A stretch of 64,000 bases of DNA from Hespellia sp. (GCA_028694105.1 JAQUUC010000009.1:1-64000), one strand, 5' to 3'; numbered from the stretch's first letter, positions 26,922 through 34,883 are shown. Made by a program: numbers and translations. The notes: generated by a model from the letters alone, not told the origin.

Positions 26922-27677
26922 ATGAAATTAGAGAAAAGCAATTTAATCGTGAAGAGACCACACAAAGAAGTATACCGCACCGAAGCAGGTATTGTAAAAG
27001 TATTCGATAATGTCTATGCGAAATCAGATATCTTAAATGAAGCACTCAATCAGGCAAGAGTCGAGGAGACCGGACTTGATGTTGCAAAATTAAAAGAGAT
27101 GACAGAAGTAGACGGCAAATGGGCACTTGTTATCGAAGAGAAAAAGGGCATGACATTGGAAGAGATGATTGGTCCCGACATGAAGAATATTGATAAATAT
27201 ATGGAAGATTTCGTTGATCAGCAGCTTACAGTACACAGTAAGAAAGCACCATCACTTCCTAAATTAAAAGATAAGCTGGTTAGACAGATTAACGGATGCA
27301 AGGAACTTGACGCAACACAGAAATTTGAACTGCTTACCCGCCTTGAGAGTATGCCAAAGCATGACAAGGTTTGCCACGGAGATTTCAATCCAAGTAATAT
27401 CATCGTAGCCAAGAATGGTAAGATGTCTATCATTGACTGGGCACATGCAACACAGGGAAATGCAAGTGCAGACGCAGCGATGACCTATCTGTTATTCGCA
27501 CTGAAAAGTCAGGAAGTAGCAGATCTGTATCTGACAATATTCTGCAAGAAGAGCGATACTGCAAAACAGTATGTACAGCAGTGGCTTCCAATCGTAGCAG
27601 CAGCACAGCTTACCAAAGACAATGAGCTGGAGAAAGATTTCCTTATGAAGTGGATTGATGTAATGGATTTCCAGTAA
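26922..27677 (+). CDS. Aminoglycoside/choline kinase-fold phosphotransferase
   Basis: A 251-residue protein of the APH/choline kinase fold. The catalytic loop VCHGDFNPSNIIV near residue 147 holds the Asp base and metal-binding Asn. IIDWAHATQGNASADAA near 168 is the metal-binding DFG-equivalent block. The N-terminal lobe is short with ALVIEEKKGMTLEEMI as hinge. Members phosphorylate small hydroxyl compounds such as sugars, choline or antibiotics; the substrate here is not evident and the protein should not be called a resistance gene on this basis. The gene is monocistronic between its promoter and a perfect terminator. AAGGAGG precedes the ATG. Codon use is biased like that of adhE. Confidence 0.82.
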   Translation: MKLEKSNLIVKRPHKEVYRTEAGIVKVFDNVYAKSDILNEALNQARVEETGLDVAKLKEMTEVDGKWALVIEEKKGMTLEEMIGPDMKNIDKYMEDFVDQQLTVHSKKAPSLPKLKDKLVRQINGCKELDATQKFELLTRLESMPKHDKVCHGDFNPSNIIVAKNGKMSIIDWAHATQGNASADAAMTYLLFALKSQEVADLYLTIFCKKSDTAKQYVQQWLPIVAAAQLTKDNELEKDFLMKWIDVMDFQ

Positions 27678-27714
27678 AATTTCATCTGGACGAACTAACA
27701 TTAGGAGAACGATC

Positions 27715-27755
27715 GCCCCATAAGTCAGCAATTACAGTTGACTTATGGGGCTTTT
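27715..27755 (+). terminator. Terminator of the phosphotransferase-fold gene
   Basis: A perfect 13-bp stem GCCCCATAAGTCA (27715-27727) / TGACTTATGGGGC (27739-27751), an 11-nt loop and TTTT. Confidence 0.9.
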
Positions 27756-27854
27756 CACAGTATGTAAAATGAATGACATACAGAGACAGAAATTGAATAG
27801 GACTGCGTAAAGATGCACACACTAATTTCCATAAAAGCAAAGGAGGTTAGCGAG

Positions 27855-28040
27855 ATGCATTCATTATCAGAAAAAGAATTATCCGCATTAAATGATTTGA
27901 TGGCGGACGAAGAACTGCTTGTAAAGAAATTCAAGATGTTATCTGAACACAGTCAGGATCAGGAGATTCAGGCGAAATTCAAAGAGATTTCAACGAAGCA
28001 TCAGGGACATTTAAATTCGTTATATTCTTTATTGGGATAA
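27855..28040 (+). CDS. Small CotF-like helical protein
   Basis: A 61-residue, fully helical, acidic-and-basic protein (MHSLSEKELSALNDLMADEE at the start). It resembles the short ferritin-like helical hairpins associated with CotF-type spore coat proteins. The start at 27855 was chosen because AAAGGAGG lies 8-9 bases upstream; the reading from 27813 would include this RBS. It sits 30 bp before a clearer CotF-family gene, an arrangement common in clostridia where paired small coat proteins are co-expressed. A role in the spore coat is inferred. Confidence 0.65.
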   Translation: MHSLSEKELSALNDLMADEELLVKKFKMLSEHSQDQEIQAKFKEISTKHQGHLNSLYSLLG

Positions 28041-28070
28041 ACAAAATTAATTCGATAGCAGGAGGAAATT

Positions 28071-28340
28071 ATGCAGCCATTATATTCAGACAAAGAAGTG
28101 CTGGCAGATGCACTGACAGCACAGAAAACAACGACAGGACTTTTCAATACATTTTCGAATGAATGTGTACACGAAGAGGTGAGAAATGAACTACTCCATA
28201 TTCTGGAGCAGGAGCACAGTATTCAGAATGATGTGTTTGAGATGATGCATTCGAAGGGGTATTATCCGACACCGGAGGCGCAGAAGCAGAAGGTGGATGA
28301 GGCGAAGCAAAAGTTTCAGCAGAGTGTAAAGATGATTTAG
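28071..28340 (+). CDS. Spore coat protein, CotF family
   Basis: An 89-residue CotF-family protein. YSDKEVLADALTAQKTTTGL near the N-terminus, ECVHEEVRNELLHILEQEH in the middle and SKGYYPTPEA near residue 63 are characteristic of the family's ferritin-like helical bundle. CotF-type proteins are inner coat components in Bacillus, and clostridial versions are small. AGGAGG precedes the ATG. It points to a spore-forming host. The gene ends 11 bp before a giant palindrome (28352-28627). Confidence 0.82.
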   Translation: MQPLYSDKEVLADALTAQKTTTGLFNTFSNECVHEEVRNELLHILEQEHSIQNDVFEMMHSKGYYPTPEAQKQKVDEAKQKFQQSVKMI

Positions 28341-28351
28341 AGTGTGATTTG

Positions 28352-28627
28352 AGTTAGTAGAAGACGTTCGATGATAGCCTGCACATTGCCCTCGCGGACG
28401 ATCCCCGGCATGTAAAAGCTAAGTCAAAAAGAAGATGTATAATTTATGGACATCGTGCCCATTCGTGCAGTTTTCTGATGAAAACTACGCTCAGGAGCAC
28501 TTGAAATTTACTTTGAAAGTAAATTTCAGTCCATAGATTTTGCATCTTGTTTTTGCTTATCTCTAACACACCGTATAATGTCCGCGATGACAATGCGCAG
28601 ACAATCATCTATGTTCTTCTACTAACT
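28352..28627. repeat. Giant imperfect palindrome, MITE-like
   Basis: Almost the whole 276 bp folds on itself. The outermost arms are a perfect 13-bp inverted repeat (AGTTAGTAGAAGA 28352-28364, TCTTCTACTAACT 28615-28627). Pairing continues imperfectly inward through GCGGAC/GTCCGC and CAAAAAGAAGATGTAT with its partner at 28536-28556. At the centre are two perfect hairpins: AGTTTTC/GAAAACT near 28469-28486 and GAAATTTACTTT/AAAGTAAATTTC at 28503-28527. There is no ORF with a start signal. Long terminal inverted repeats without a transposase suggest a non-autonomous element or a dispersed hairpin repeat. Target-site duplication is not evident. Confidence 0.6.
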
Positions 28628-28960
28628 TAAATGCACTCGCTGTCCATGACGCCGGAAGTGTGCTGGTGAGACTGGATGCTTTATTGTTTCGCTTTGGTAC
28701 TTACTCTATCGTCTCTTCTTTTTCAAACAACTCTAAAGCTTCAATGAATGCCCTTATCCACAACACACCCCGAAATTCACTCACTCCAACTTGCACCAAA
28801 TATCCCAGTCGTACCAGAAGTAAATTGGCGAGCAAATATACTTCTTAGAGCTCCAGTATGCCGCCGGCGTTATGGACTGCATAATGCCTTTGAATTCGTC
28901 GGAGAAACTGGATGAGAGCCTGCGTATTGTCATCACGGACATGAAGCAGTAAGATAGAGA
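28628..28960 (+). other. Degenerate sequence with remnant related to the palindrome arms
   Basis: No intact gene. GATGAGAGCCTGCGTATTGT and the bases after it (28911-28940) closely match an arm of the palindrome (28371-28399 and, inverted, 28581-28609). The frame around it encodes LDESLRIVITDMKQ and a stop, open for about 38 codons from 28837 without a start. It may be the tail of a decayed gene from which the palindrome arms were derived. The family is not recognised. Confidence 0.35.
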
Positions 28961-28973
28961 TAAGAAAAAAATC

Positions 28974-29005
28974 TGTAACGTTTTCCATATATATTTCTCA
29001 TATAA
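28974..29005 (+). promoter_or_regulatory. ECF-type promoter candidate of the sigma gene
   Basis: TGTAACGTTTT (28974-28984) resembles the AAC-containing -35 element used by many ECF sigma factors, about 38-49 bases before the GTG at 29023. The -10 element is not clear. Autoregulation would be usual for this class, but the call is tentative. Confidence 0.3.
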
Positions 29006-29022
29006 GTGTAGGAGGTGAAATA

Positions 29023-29538
29023 GTGGAAGATTTTGAAAAAGTGTATAGCTTATACTATCCCGATGTTTTCAAGTATTTGCTATCTTTAAGTAACAATTCC
29101 GATCTGGCACAGGAACTGACACAAGAAACATTCTTTTTAGCTATGAAGTCTTTTAAAAACTATAGAGGAGATTGCAAAATACAAGTATGGCTATGCCAAA
29201 TTGCAAAACATTCCTACTATGCGTACTTAAAAAAACTCAAAAAATCAGTTCCTCTGGATGATCCTGATATTGTGCAATTTTCCGAAAGCAATTCGCTCGA
29301 GGTTACTTTAGCGAATGAATCAAGTGCAATGGAGATTCACCGACTGTTGCACGAATTACCCGAACCGCAGAAAGAAGTATTTATGCTAAGAATATTCGGA
29401 GAACTGTCATTCAGTAAGATTGCAGATATTTTTGGGAAAACTGAGAGCTGGGCACGAGTGACATTTCATCGTTGTGAACTACATCGGCAATTGAATTACC
29501 GAGCATCAGATATATGTGGCTTCTGGGTGCGTCCATGA
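29023..29538 (+). pseudogene. ECF RNA polymerase sigma factor with 3' end replaced by an IS
   Basis: Current reading gives 171 residues. Residues 8-75 are sigma region 2 (YYPDVFKYLLSLSNNSDLAQ, TQETFFLAM) and 100-150 are region 4 with the HTH LSFSKIADIFGKTESWARVTFHR. After Arg150 (29470-29472) the frame runs into the right end of an IS200/IS605 element and adds 21 foreign residues up to WVRP. The missing original end lies at 31413-31453 beyond the IS. Joining the two gives SKLKIIEKMEGKL and a stop overlapping the anti-sigma ATG. Both DNA-binding regions remain, so the altered protein may still work. GTG start after AGGAGGTG. The cognate zinc-finger anti-sigma gene is at 31450. Confidence 0.8.
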
Positions 29539-29560
29539 CACCTTTACTGCTACTTTTCAG

Positions 29561-30817
29561 TTACACAGCTACTTTTATTATTTCTGGAGAAGATAGTCCG
29601 GATACGGACATTTTCTTTTCCGCACCGGATACGGTGTTATATTTCCTCATAATGTTGTATGCGCCAACAACATCTGCATTAAAGACATGAGATTGATCTT
29701 TATACAGTCCTCTGTTCTTGCGATTGCTTTTCTGGGCATACTGCTTCGAAACTTCCGGGGCATATGGAGAACATTGACTGGTATATTCTTCTGTCTGTTT
29801 CTTCAATGCAATTCCATACATTGCAAGCTTATACTCCAGCATGGCATAAATTTTATCATAAGGTAATGCGTGAAGTTTCTGGTTTGTTATCTTTCCAAGG
29901 TTGTTATCCCTTCGGATATTTTTGATGTCACCAATAATAACCGTATGGATATGATTTTCCTCACAATAGTCAGCTACTGCCCTTGTCACTTTATGCAGAT
30001 AATCATGAATACAGTTCTTTTTCTTCTCATATACCCTGCACAGATGGTGAGATGGTTTCGGGTATTTGATTCCCTTGGCTGCCTGAGCGCGCCCCCACTG
30101 ATGCTGCAGTCTGGCAATTTCTTTGTCATATTTCTGATTGATTTCCAGATACTTTCTTCCCAGTATAAAACTCTTCCCTATTGAATCATAACAGGTGAGC
30201 AGGTTATGAAGCCCCAAATCAATGGCTAGATAATGTCCGTTATCTGACTTTATTTCGGTGTCTTTGATTTCATAAATTATGATAATCTGACACAGACCTT
30301 TTTGATCCGGTGGATATATCTTGATCTGTTTCACGTTATCTGTGCTCTGGAAAACCTTATTTTCCAGATATAAATATTTTTCACAGATATCATAAGTTTG
30401 ACAAAGATAATCTTTCAGTTGTTTCGGCAGTGACAGTCGAACCCGGCTGCTCTTTGAATCATGCACGATGGCATTCTGCATATAAGTAATTGGCATACCA
30501 TTCTGTTTAAAACGTGGTGGGTTGGGATTCAAAATCCCCTGACTTTTTACAAGCGCATAAAAAGATTTCCATGATTTATCCAGAAGCTTGCACACTTCCT
30601 GTGCAGTCTGGGACGGCAGGGATTTGAACCATAGGTTATCCTTTAGGCGTGACTTCTGATCATACCAGTCCGGATACTTTTCCATTCCAAGTTCTTTGTA
30701 ATTACGTCGTTCATAATTGCACATGTTCCAGAGCTTATAAGCTGCATAACACATATGACCAACGATATTCGATTCTGTAGCATTCAGACGAATGCTTGTC
30801 TTGTGGGACAGCAGCAT
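29561..30817 (-). CDS. tnpB: TnpB, RNA-guided nuclease-type protein without zinc ribbon
   Basis: 418 residues. The RuvC-like part has the first catalytic Asp in LAIDLGLHNLLTCYD near residue 199 and the last in VFNADVVGAYNI near 385. The middle motif reads VIIGDIKNIRR near 299, where many TnpBs have a Glu (VxEDL). In the place of the CxxC...CxxC zinc ribbon it has TSQCSPYAPEVSKQYAQKSN with a single Cys. These features define a known-looking sub-type rather than damage, because the surrounding residues are well ordered and the length is full. TnpBs are guide-RNA nucleases that help retain the IS. It follows tnpA by 13 bp. Confidence 0.85.
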   Translation of the reverse strand: MLLSHKTSIRLNATESNIVGHMCYAAYKLWNMCNYERRNYKELGMEKYPDWYDQKSRLKDNLWFKSLPSQTAQEVCKLLDKSWKSFYALVKSQGILNPNPPRFKQNGMPITYMQNAIVHDSKSSRVRLSLPKQLKDYLCQTYDICEKYLYLENKVFQSTDNVKQIKIYPPDQKGLCQIIIIYEIKDTEIKSDNGHYLAIDLGLHNLLTCYDSIGKSFILGRKYLEINQKYDKEIARLQHQWGRAQAAKGIKYPKPSHHLCRVYEKKKNCIHDYLHKVTRAVADYCEENHIHTVIIGDIKNIRRDNNLGKITNQKLHALPYDKIYAMLEYKLAMYGIALKKQTEEYTSQCSPYAPEVSKQYAQKSNRKNRGLYKDQSHVFNADVVGAYNIMRKYNTVSGAEKKMSVSGLSSPEIIKVAV

Positions 30818-30830
30818 TTACTTTTCCCCC

Positions 30831-31241
30831 TTAATAAGATTTACTCTGATGTTCAATGTAACGACGTATATTTTCTTCTGATACAGAACCAATTGTTTCC
30901 ACATAGTATGAATGATTCCATAATTGCCCTTTCCAAAGCTTCTGACGGATCTGTGGGAAATGTTCAAATAACTTTCGACCAGTAATTCCTTTTAAATATT
31001 TCACAATATCTGTAACCGATAATTTGGGTGGTGCCGATATAAAGCAATGGACATGATCGCCTTCTCCTACTTCAAACAAATGCACGATAAAACCTTTGTC
31101 CTTCGCAATCTGTTGAACCAACTCCTTCAAAAAAGATTCCACTTCTGTATTTAAAATCTTTCTTCTGTATTTCACAGACCATACCACATGGTAATTAATA
31201 TTGTACACGCATGTGCGTGAATGTATAAGGTTTTCTTTCAT
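30831..31241 (-). CDS. tnpA: IS200-type Y1 transposase
   Basis: A 136-residue single-strand HUH transposase that cuts and joins IS ends with a tyrosine. HUH motif HVHCFI is near residue 64 and the catalytic Tyr lies in NHSYYVETIG near 112. Length is normal for IS200/IS605 TnpA. The first in-frame ATG is at 31259, but MKENLIHSRTCVYNINYHVVW from 31241 fits the family N-terminus better; no good RBS precedes either. All visible motifs are intact. Confidence 0.9.
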   Translation of the reverse strand: MKENLIHSRTCVYNINYHVVWSVKYRRKILNTEVESFLKELVQQIAKDKGFIVHLFEVGEGDHVHCFISAPPKLSVTDIVKYLKGITGRKLFEHFPQIRQKLWKGQLWNHSYYVETIGSVSEENIRRYIEHQSKSY

Positions 31242-31412
31242 ACACATAGAATAGCACATTTTCGGCCGTAGAACAAGCGTTCTGCGATGAGTTTTGGATT
31301 TTTAAAATGGAAAAGAGGACTATTAAGTAGGACTATTAAGTACTCCAAGCAACCTATGGTTGCACGCTTTCATCTCGGAAATTGAATAACCGAGGATTCC
31401 CGCTTTATTATC

Positions 31413-31453
31413 CTAAACTGAAGATCATTGAAAAAATGGAGGGAAAGCTATGA
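31413..31453 (+). pseudogene. Displaced 3' end of the ECF sigma factor gene
   Basis: The frame KLKIIEKMEGKL followed by TGA (31415-31453) has no start of its own. Its stop overlaps the ATG of the anti-sigma gene (CTATGA), a typical sigma/anti-sigma junction. It completes the sigma gene interrupted at 29473, giving a 163-residue original protein, normal for ECF factors. Confidence 0.75.
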
Positions 31454-32118
31454 AAACATCATGTGAACTGATTAGAGATTTGTTGCCATTGTACCATGAT
31501 GGTATTTGTTCTGATACAACGAAGAAGATTGTAGAAGAACACCTTGCAGAATGTAAAGAATGTTCGCTTATTCTTCAAAAAATGAGTGTCAGCCTGAAAA
31601 GTACCAATTCCGTCAGAGAGGACGGCGAAGAGAAAATGTTTAGCAAAGCTGCAAAAAAGTGGAAAGTCTCTCTTTATAAATCGTTTGCTAAGGGAATTCT
31701 GCTGGCATCCTTATGTTTTATTATTTTTTCTGCCGGGCGGTATGGCTTATGTAAAGCGAATTTCATTGCGGCTGATAACAATGTAGTGGATACCACGGAA
31801 TATATCATGAAAGACGATGTAAACAATATTGCTGTTGTGTTAGAAACGACCGATGGTTACTTAGGTGGAACGGTTGTCTCCGAAACAGATGAAAAGGGAA
31901 ATATCTACCTTTCTATTGTGCGTCCGATTATAAAAGAAAAAAATCGGGATGAGGATAATCTCAGAATTGTATATACCGTCAATATTGAAAATAAGAATGC
32001 TGTATATTATGGCTCGCCGGATAATCGTGAGTTGTTATGGGATAAAAATACGGACCTTCCCCAAATCACAAATGAAGAAATTGCAATGATGCACGATTCC
32101 CGTATAACAGCAGAATAA
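31450..32118 (+). CDS. Zinc-finger anti-sigma factor
   Basis: A 222-residue single-pass membrane anti-sigma factor. The cytoplasmic N-terminus has the ZAS/zf-HC2 motif HLAECKEC near residue 30 (H-x3-C-x2-C) with a preceding Cys4 region, and binds the ECF sigma. A membrane helix spans about 76-97, and an extracytoplasmic sensor domain of 120 residues follows with no recognised fold. The gene originally overlapped the sigma gene. The IS now separates them by nearly 2 kb, and its own genes point the other way. Transcription of the anti-sigma gene may therefore be reduced, which would shift the sigma/anti-sigma balance. GGAGGG precedes the ATG. Confidence 0.85.
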   Translation: MKTSCELIRDLLPLYHDGICSDTTKKIVEEHLAECKECSLILQKMSVSLKSTNSVREDGEEKMFSKAAKKWKVSLYKSFAKGILLASLCFIIFSAGRYGLCKANFIAADNNVVDTTEYIMKDDVNNIAVVLETTDGYLGGTVVSETDEKGNIYLSIVRPIIKEKNRDEDNLRIVYTVNIENKNAVYYGSPDNRELLWDKNTDLPQITNEEIAMMHDSRITAE

Positions 32119-32162
32119 ATGCAATCCTTTTTGGTAAGTCAGGGAGCCTGCGCAGGCTCCCC

Positions 32163-32232
32163 TCAAAGTGCAGCTCCCCTCAAAGTGCAGCTATCTCAAA
32201 GTACAGCTATCTCAAAGTACAGCGGTCTCAAA
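32163..32232. repeat. Tandem 16-bp repeat at the gene end
   Basis: Four units beginning TCAAAG follow each other (32163-32179, 32180-32195, 32196-32211, 32212-32227), three of 16 bp and one of 17, with a partial fifth at 32228. Units one and two share TCAAAGTGCAGCT; units three and four share TCAAAGTACAGC. On the minus strand the last unit supplies the TGA stop of the flavodiiron fusion gene, so the repeat looks like slippage duplication of that gene end. A perfect 20-bp palindrome (32142-32161) lies beside it. Confidence 0.8.
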
Positions 32233-34789
32233 GCGTAACGACCTCTTTAAATAATGCATGTTTTTCCACCTGCTCCATAACCTGCGACATCTCGCTGGTA
32301 TCTCCAATTAAAATGGCACCGCTCAGTCGGTTGTTAACGAAGTAATATTTCTTATAAGTTCCTTTCTTATCATCGTGCAATTCTACCGTTTTGTAAGCAA
32401 GTTTCGGATTCTTACCGGTATCGCCGAGGGCGAAGAGGCTGGTGTCAAGGCCGTTAAAAGAGAGTACTCCGGGAACGGTTTCGTAAAGGATCTCATCCCC
32501 TGTGGCATTTGCGCCGGCTGCATATCCCATGTCAACGGCTTCTGACCAAAGCGCGTAGTTGATACCGTTGTACTGTGCGCAGTCACCTGCCGCGTAGATG
32601 TCGGAAATATTGGTTTCCATCTTTTCATTGACGATGATGGCGCGGTCGATTTCGATACCAGCTTCTTTGGCAAGAACTACATTTGCGCGGATACCGGCTG
32701 ATACGATGACGAGCTGGGCCGGGAAATGTGTTCCATCGGCAAGTGTCACACCGCTGACATGTGGTGCTCCGTCAATACTTGCAATCTGCACATCGGTATG
32801 AAGTGCGATGCCTTGTTTCTCCATTTGTTTTGCAAGTACGGCTGCGGCTGCTTCATCAATCTGACGGCCCATGATTTGCGGAGCGGCTTCTAAGACGGTC
32901 ACATTTAATTTGGCTTTGCGAAGCTCCCATGCGGCTTCGAGTCCAAGAACTCCGCCGCCGATGACAACCACATCTTTCAAAGAATCTTTTCGACCGGAGA
33001 GCAGGGCTTTTATCTTCTCGGCATCGGAAATGCGCCGGATTGCTATGACTTCCGGAAGCTCGTGGCCTTTGACTGGCGGAATGAAGCATTCGCTGCCGAG
33101 TGCGCAGATACATTTGTCAAAGGCAAACTGGGACTCTTTGTTGGAAGAGAGTGCTTTTACTGTAATCATTTTCGCGGAGGCATCCAGTCTGGTGACCGCA
33201 GTATTTAACAGACATACCACGTTGTTATCTTCATACCATCCGGCGGATTCAATGGCGAGAGCGTCATCATTCATATCAACCATCATGGATTTCGTGAGCA
33301 TTGGACGATTGTATGGAAGGGCGGGTTCATTGGTTACCATAATAATTGACGCTGTGACGTTACGTTCGCGGATTGCTTTTGCTGCGTGAAAGCCTGCAGC
33401 ACCTCCGCCGAGGATTACGAATTTTTCATCTGTTGGGTTTGTGTATCCGGTGTATGCAGCTTCGACCGGAACGAAATTCTCGGGACCGACGCCGCAGACC
33501 GGGCAGGTTTCCAGAGAAGCGTCGAAGATCTCACCACAGACCAGACATTTCACCAAGGTGTGGGTTTTGGAGCTGATGTGGTCATTTTCTTTTTTGAGGA
33601 GAACACATCCAAAGTTATAGCCGAATTCATAAGCATCGGTCTGCTCGTTTTCGCTTGGCTTGAATTTGATGCGAAAACCGTCTAAGACGTTCATCTTGGA
33701 CTGCTTCAAACGTTCGATGATGTGTGGAACAGCCTCGCCGCTCCAGCCGTAGCTGCCGAATGCACTTGCAAGTTTTCCTTTGAAAATCGGTGGATACAGT
33801 CCGGTTGCCAGATCCCAGACTGGCTTTAAGGCCTCGGCCAGGATGGTAGGTGTACCGAATAGGATTCCGTCTGCAAGAGGGAGTTTCCCGGCAACCACAG
33901 CGGAATCCGTCTCGACCAGATCATAGCATTCCACCTGAATATCTCCACTGTCTTTGATGCCCTGCTCAATACAGGCAGCAAGCTCTCTGGTGTAGCCGTA
34001 CGCGCTGACATAAGGGATGATGACGGTCTTCTTTGCGTTCGGAGCAGGCTCACTGCACCATTTGTAGTAGATTTCCTTTAGCTCCTCAATATGGCTGTCA
34101 AGGACAGGACCGTGGCCCGGACAGATCATTTCCACCTCGAAGTCCTTAATGCGGTTTAGGGCTTTTAGCATGTATGGATTTTTGAAGGGGCCGAGAATGT
34201 TGTCGAAATAATACTTCGTTGCGCGCAGGTAGCCCTCTTCATCGGTGACAGTACTGCGCAGAATGCCGGCATGGCTGTAGTGTGAGCCGAAAGAATCGCA
34301 GGTAAAGAGTACCTTGTCCTCAGCGACATACGTGTACATCGTATCCGGCCAGTGCAGGTTCGGCACGGTCAGGAACTGCAGTGTCTTATCGCCCAGCGAG
34401 AGCGTAGAACCCTCCTTGACCGGCATACTGTAGAAATCGTGGTTTACAATCTGTTTTAAGAAATTGATGGCTGTTCCGGTGCCGACGACCATGATGTTCG
34501 GATTCATCTCAATTAATTTTTCTGCACTTCCTGCATGATCCGGTTCCGTGTGGTTGACGATGATGTAATCAATGTCGTAAATCGGTGTGATTTCCTCCAC
34601 GCGTTTGATATATTCATCGCAAAATTTTGCTTTTGCAGTCTCAACGAGCGCGGTTTTCTCACTGCCCCTGATGACATACGAGTTGTAGGTCGTACCGAAT
34701 TCTGTCTCCATAATAATGTCGAATACCTTAAGTTCCGTATCCAATACGCCATTCCAATAAATTCCCGGTTTTAATTCTAAATAATTCAT
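32228..34789 (-). CDS. Flavodiiron protein-rubredoxin-NAD(P)H reductase fusion
   Basis: An 853-residue protein uniting a whole electron chain that reduces O2 to water or NO to N2O. Residues 1-245 are the metallo-beta-lactamase-like diiron domain with NHTEPDH near 79, then LHWPD, TCDSFGSH and PGHGP ligands. Residues 248-395 are flavodoxin (FMN). Residues 412-445 are rubredoxin with two CxxC pairs (CLVCG, CPVCG). Residues 458-853 are an FAD/NAD reductase with GGGAAGFHAA near 466, GGGVLGLEAA near 600 and AAGDCA near 735. All diiron ligands look intact. AGGAGG precedes the ATG. A Crp/Fnr regulator is divergent, with a shared palindrome, suggesting induction by oxygen or nitrosative stress. Confidence 0.92.
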   Translation of the reverse strand: MNYLELKPGIYWNGVLDTELKVFDIIMETEFGTTYNSYVIRGSEKTALVETAKAKFCDEYIKRVEEITPIYDIDYIIVNHTEPDHAGSAEKLIEMNPNIMVVGTGTAINFLKQIVNHDFYSMPVKEGSTLSLGDKTLQFLTVPNLHWPDTMYTYVAEDKVLFTCDSFGSHYSHAGILRSTVTDEEGYLRATKYYFDNILGPFKNPYMLKALNRIKDFEVEMICPGHGPVLDSHIEELKEIYYKWCSEPAPNAKKTVIIPYVSAYGYTRELAACIEQGIKDSGDIQVECYDLVETDSAVVAGKLPLADGILFGTPTILAEALKPVWDLATGLYPPIFKGKLASAFGSYGWSGEAVPHIIERLKQSKMNVLDGFRIKFKPSENEQTDAYEFGYNFGCVLLKKENDHISSKTHTLVKCLVCGEIFDASLETCPVCGVGPENFVPVEAAYTGYTNPTDEKFVILGGGAAGFHAAKAIRERNVTASIIMVTNEPALPYNRPMLTKSMMVDMNDDALAIESAGWYEDNNVVCLLNTAVTRLDASAKMITVKALSSNKESQFAFDKCICALGSECFIPPVKGHELPEVIAIRRISDAEKIKALLSGRKDSLKDVVVIGGGVLGLEAAWELRKAKLNVTVLEAAPQIMGRQIDEAAAAVLAKQMEKQGIALHTDVQIASIDGAPHVSGVTLADGTHFPAQLVIVSAGIRANVVLAKEAGIEIDRAIIVNEKMETNISDIYAAGDCAQYNGINYALWSEAVDMGYAAGANATGDEILYETVPGVLSFNGLDTSLFALGDTGKNPKLAYKTVELHDDKKGTYKKYYFVNNRLSGAILIGDTSEMSQVMEQVEKHALFKEVVTL

Positions 34790-34869
34790 ATGTGAACCTC
34801 CTGATGATTCTTTAAATTAGTCTTTACCTTTTCTGTAAATTATAATACTATAGAAGTAATAAAAAATCT

Positions 34870-34883
34870 GTTGCATATGCAAC
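34870..34883. promoter_or_regulatory. Palindromic operator between divergent genes
   Basis: GTTGCATATGCAAC is a perfect 14-bp palindrome. It lies 81 bp upstream of the flavodiiron fusion start and 68 bp upstream of the Crp/Fnr gene. A TATAAT -10 box for the minus-strand gene is at 34844-34849, so the palindrome is about 20-33 bp upstream of it and overlaps the expected -35 zone. It is the likely site of the neighbouring Crp/Fnr protein. Confidence 0.5.

Larger units (their letters stand above)
29474..31412 (-). mobile_element. Complete IS200/IS605-type element (tnpA and tnpB)
   Basis: The element is about 1.94 kb, with tnpA then tnpB read on the minus strand. Both ends carry a similar subterminal hairpin in the same orientation: ATCGGCAATTGAATTACCGA (29483-29502) and CTCGGAAATTGAATAACCGAG starting at 31374. 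The right end on the minus strand finishes in TTCAC (29474-29478). The boundaries were placed so that removal rejoins the sigma-factor frame (CGT-T|CT-AAA). They are consistent with insertion without target duplication, as is known for this family, but could shift by a few bases. Both genes look intact, so the element may be active. Confidence 0.75.

Noticed and set aside
28660-28848. 62-codon plus-strand frame
   Set aside because: No RBS, Ser/Thr-rich random composition, and it lies in degenerate sequence after the palindrome.
32142-32161. 20-bp perfect palindrome as an intrinsic terminator
   Set aside because: The stem is strong but neither strand has a T tract next to it, so standard termination is not supported.
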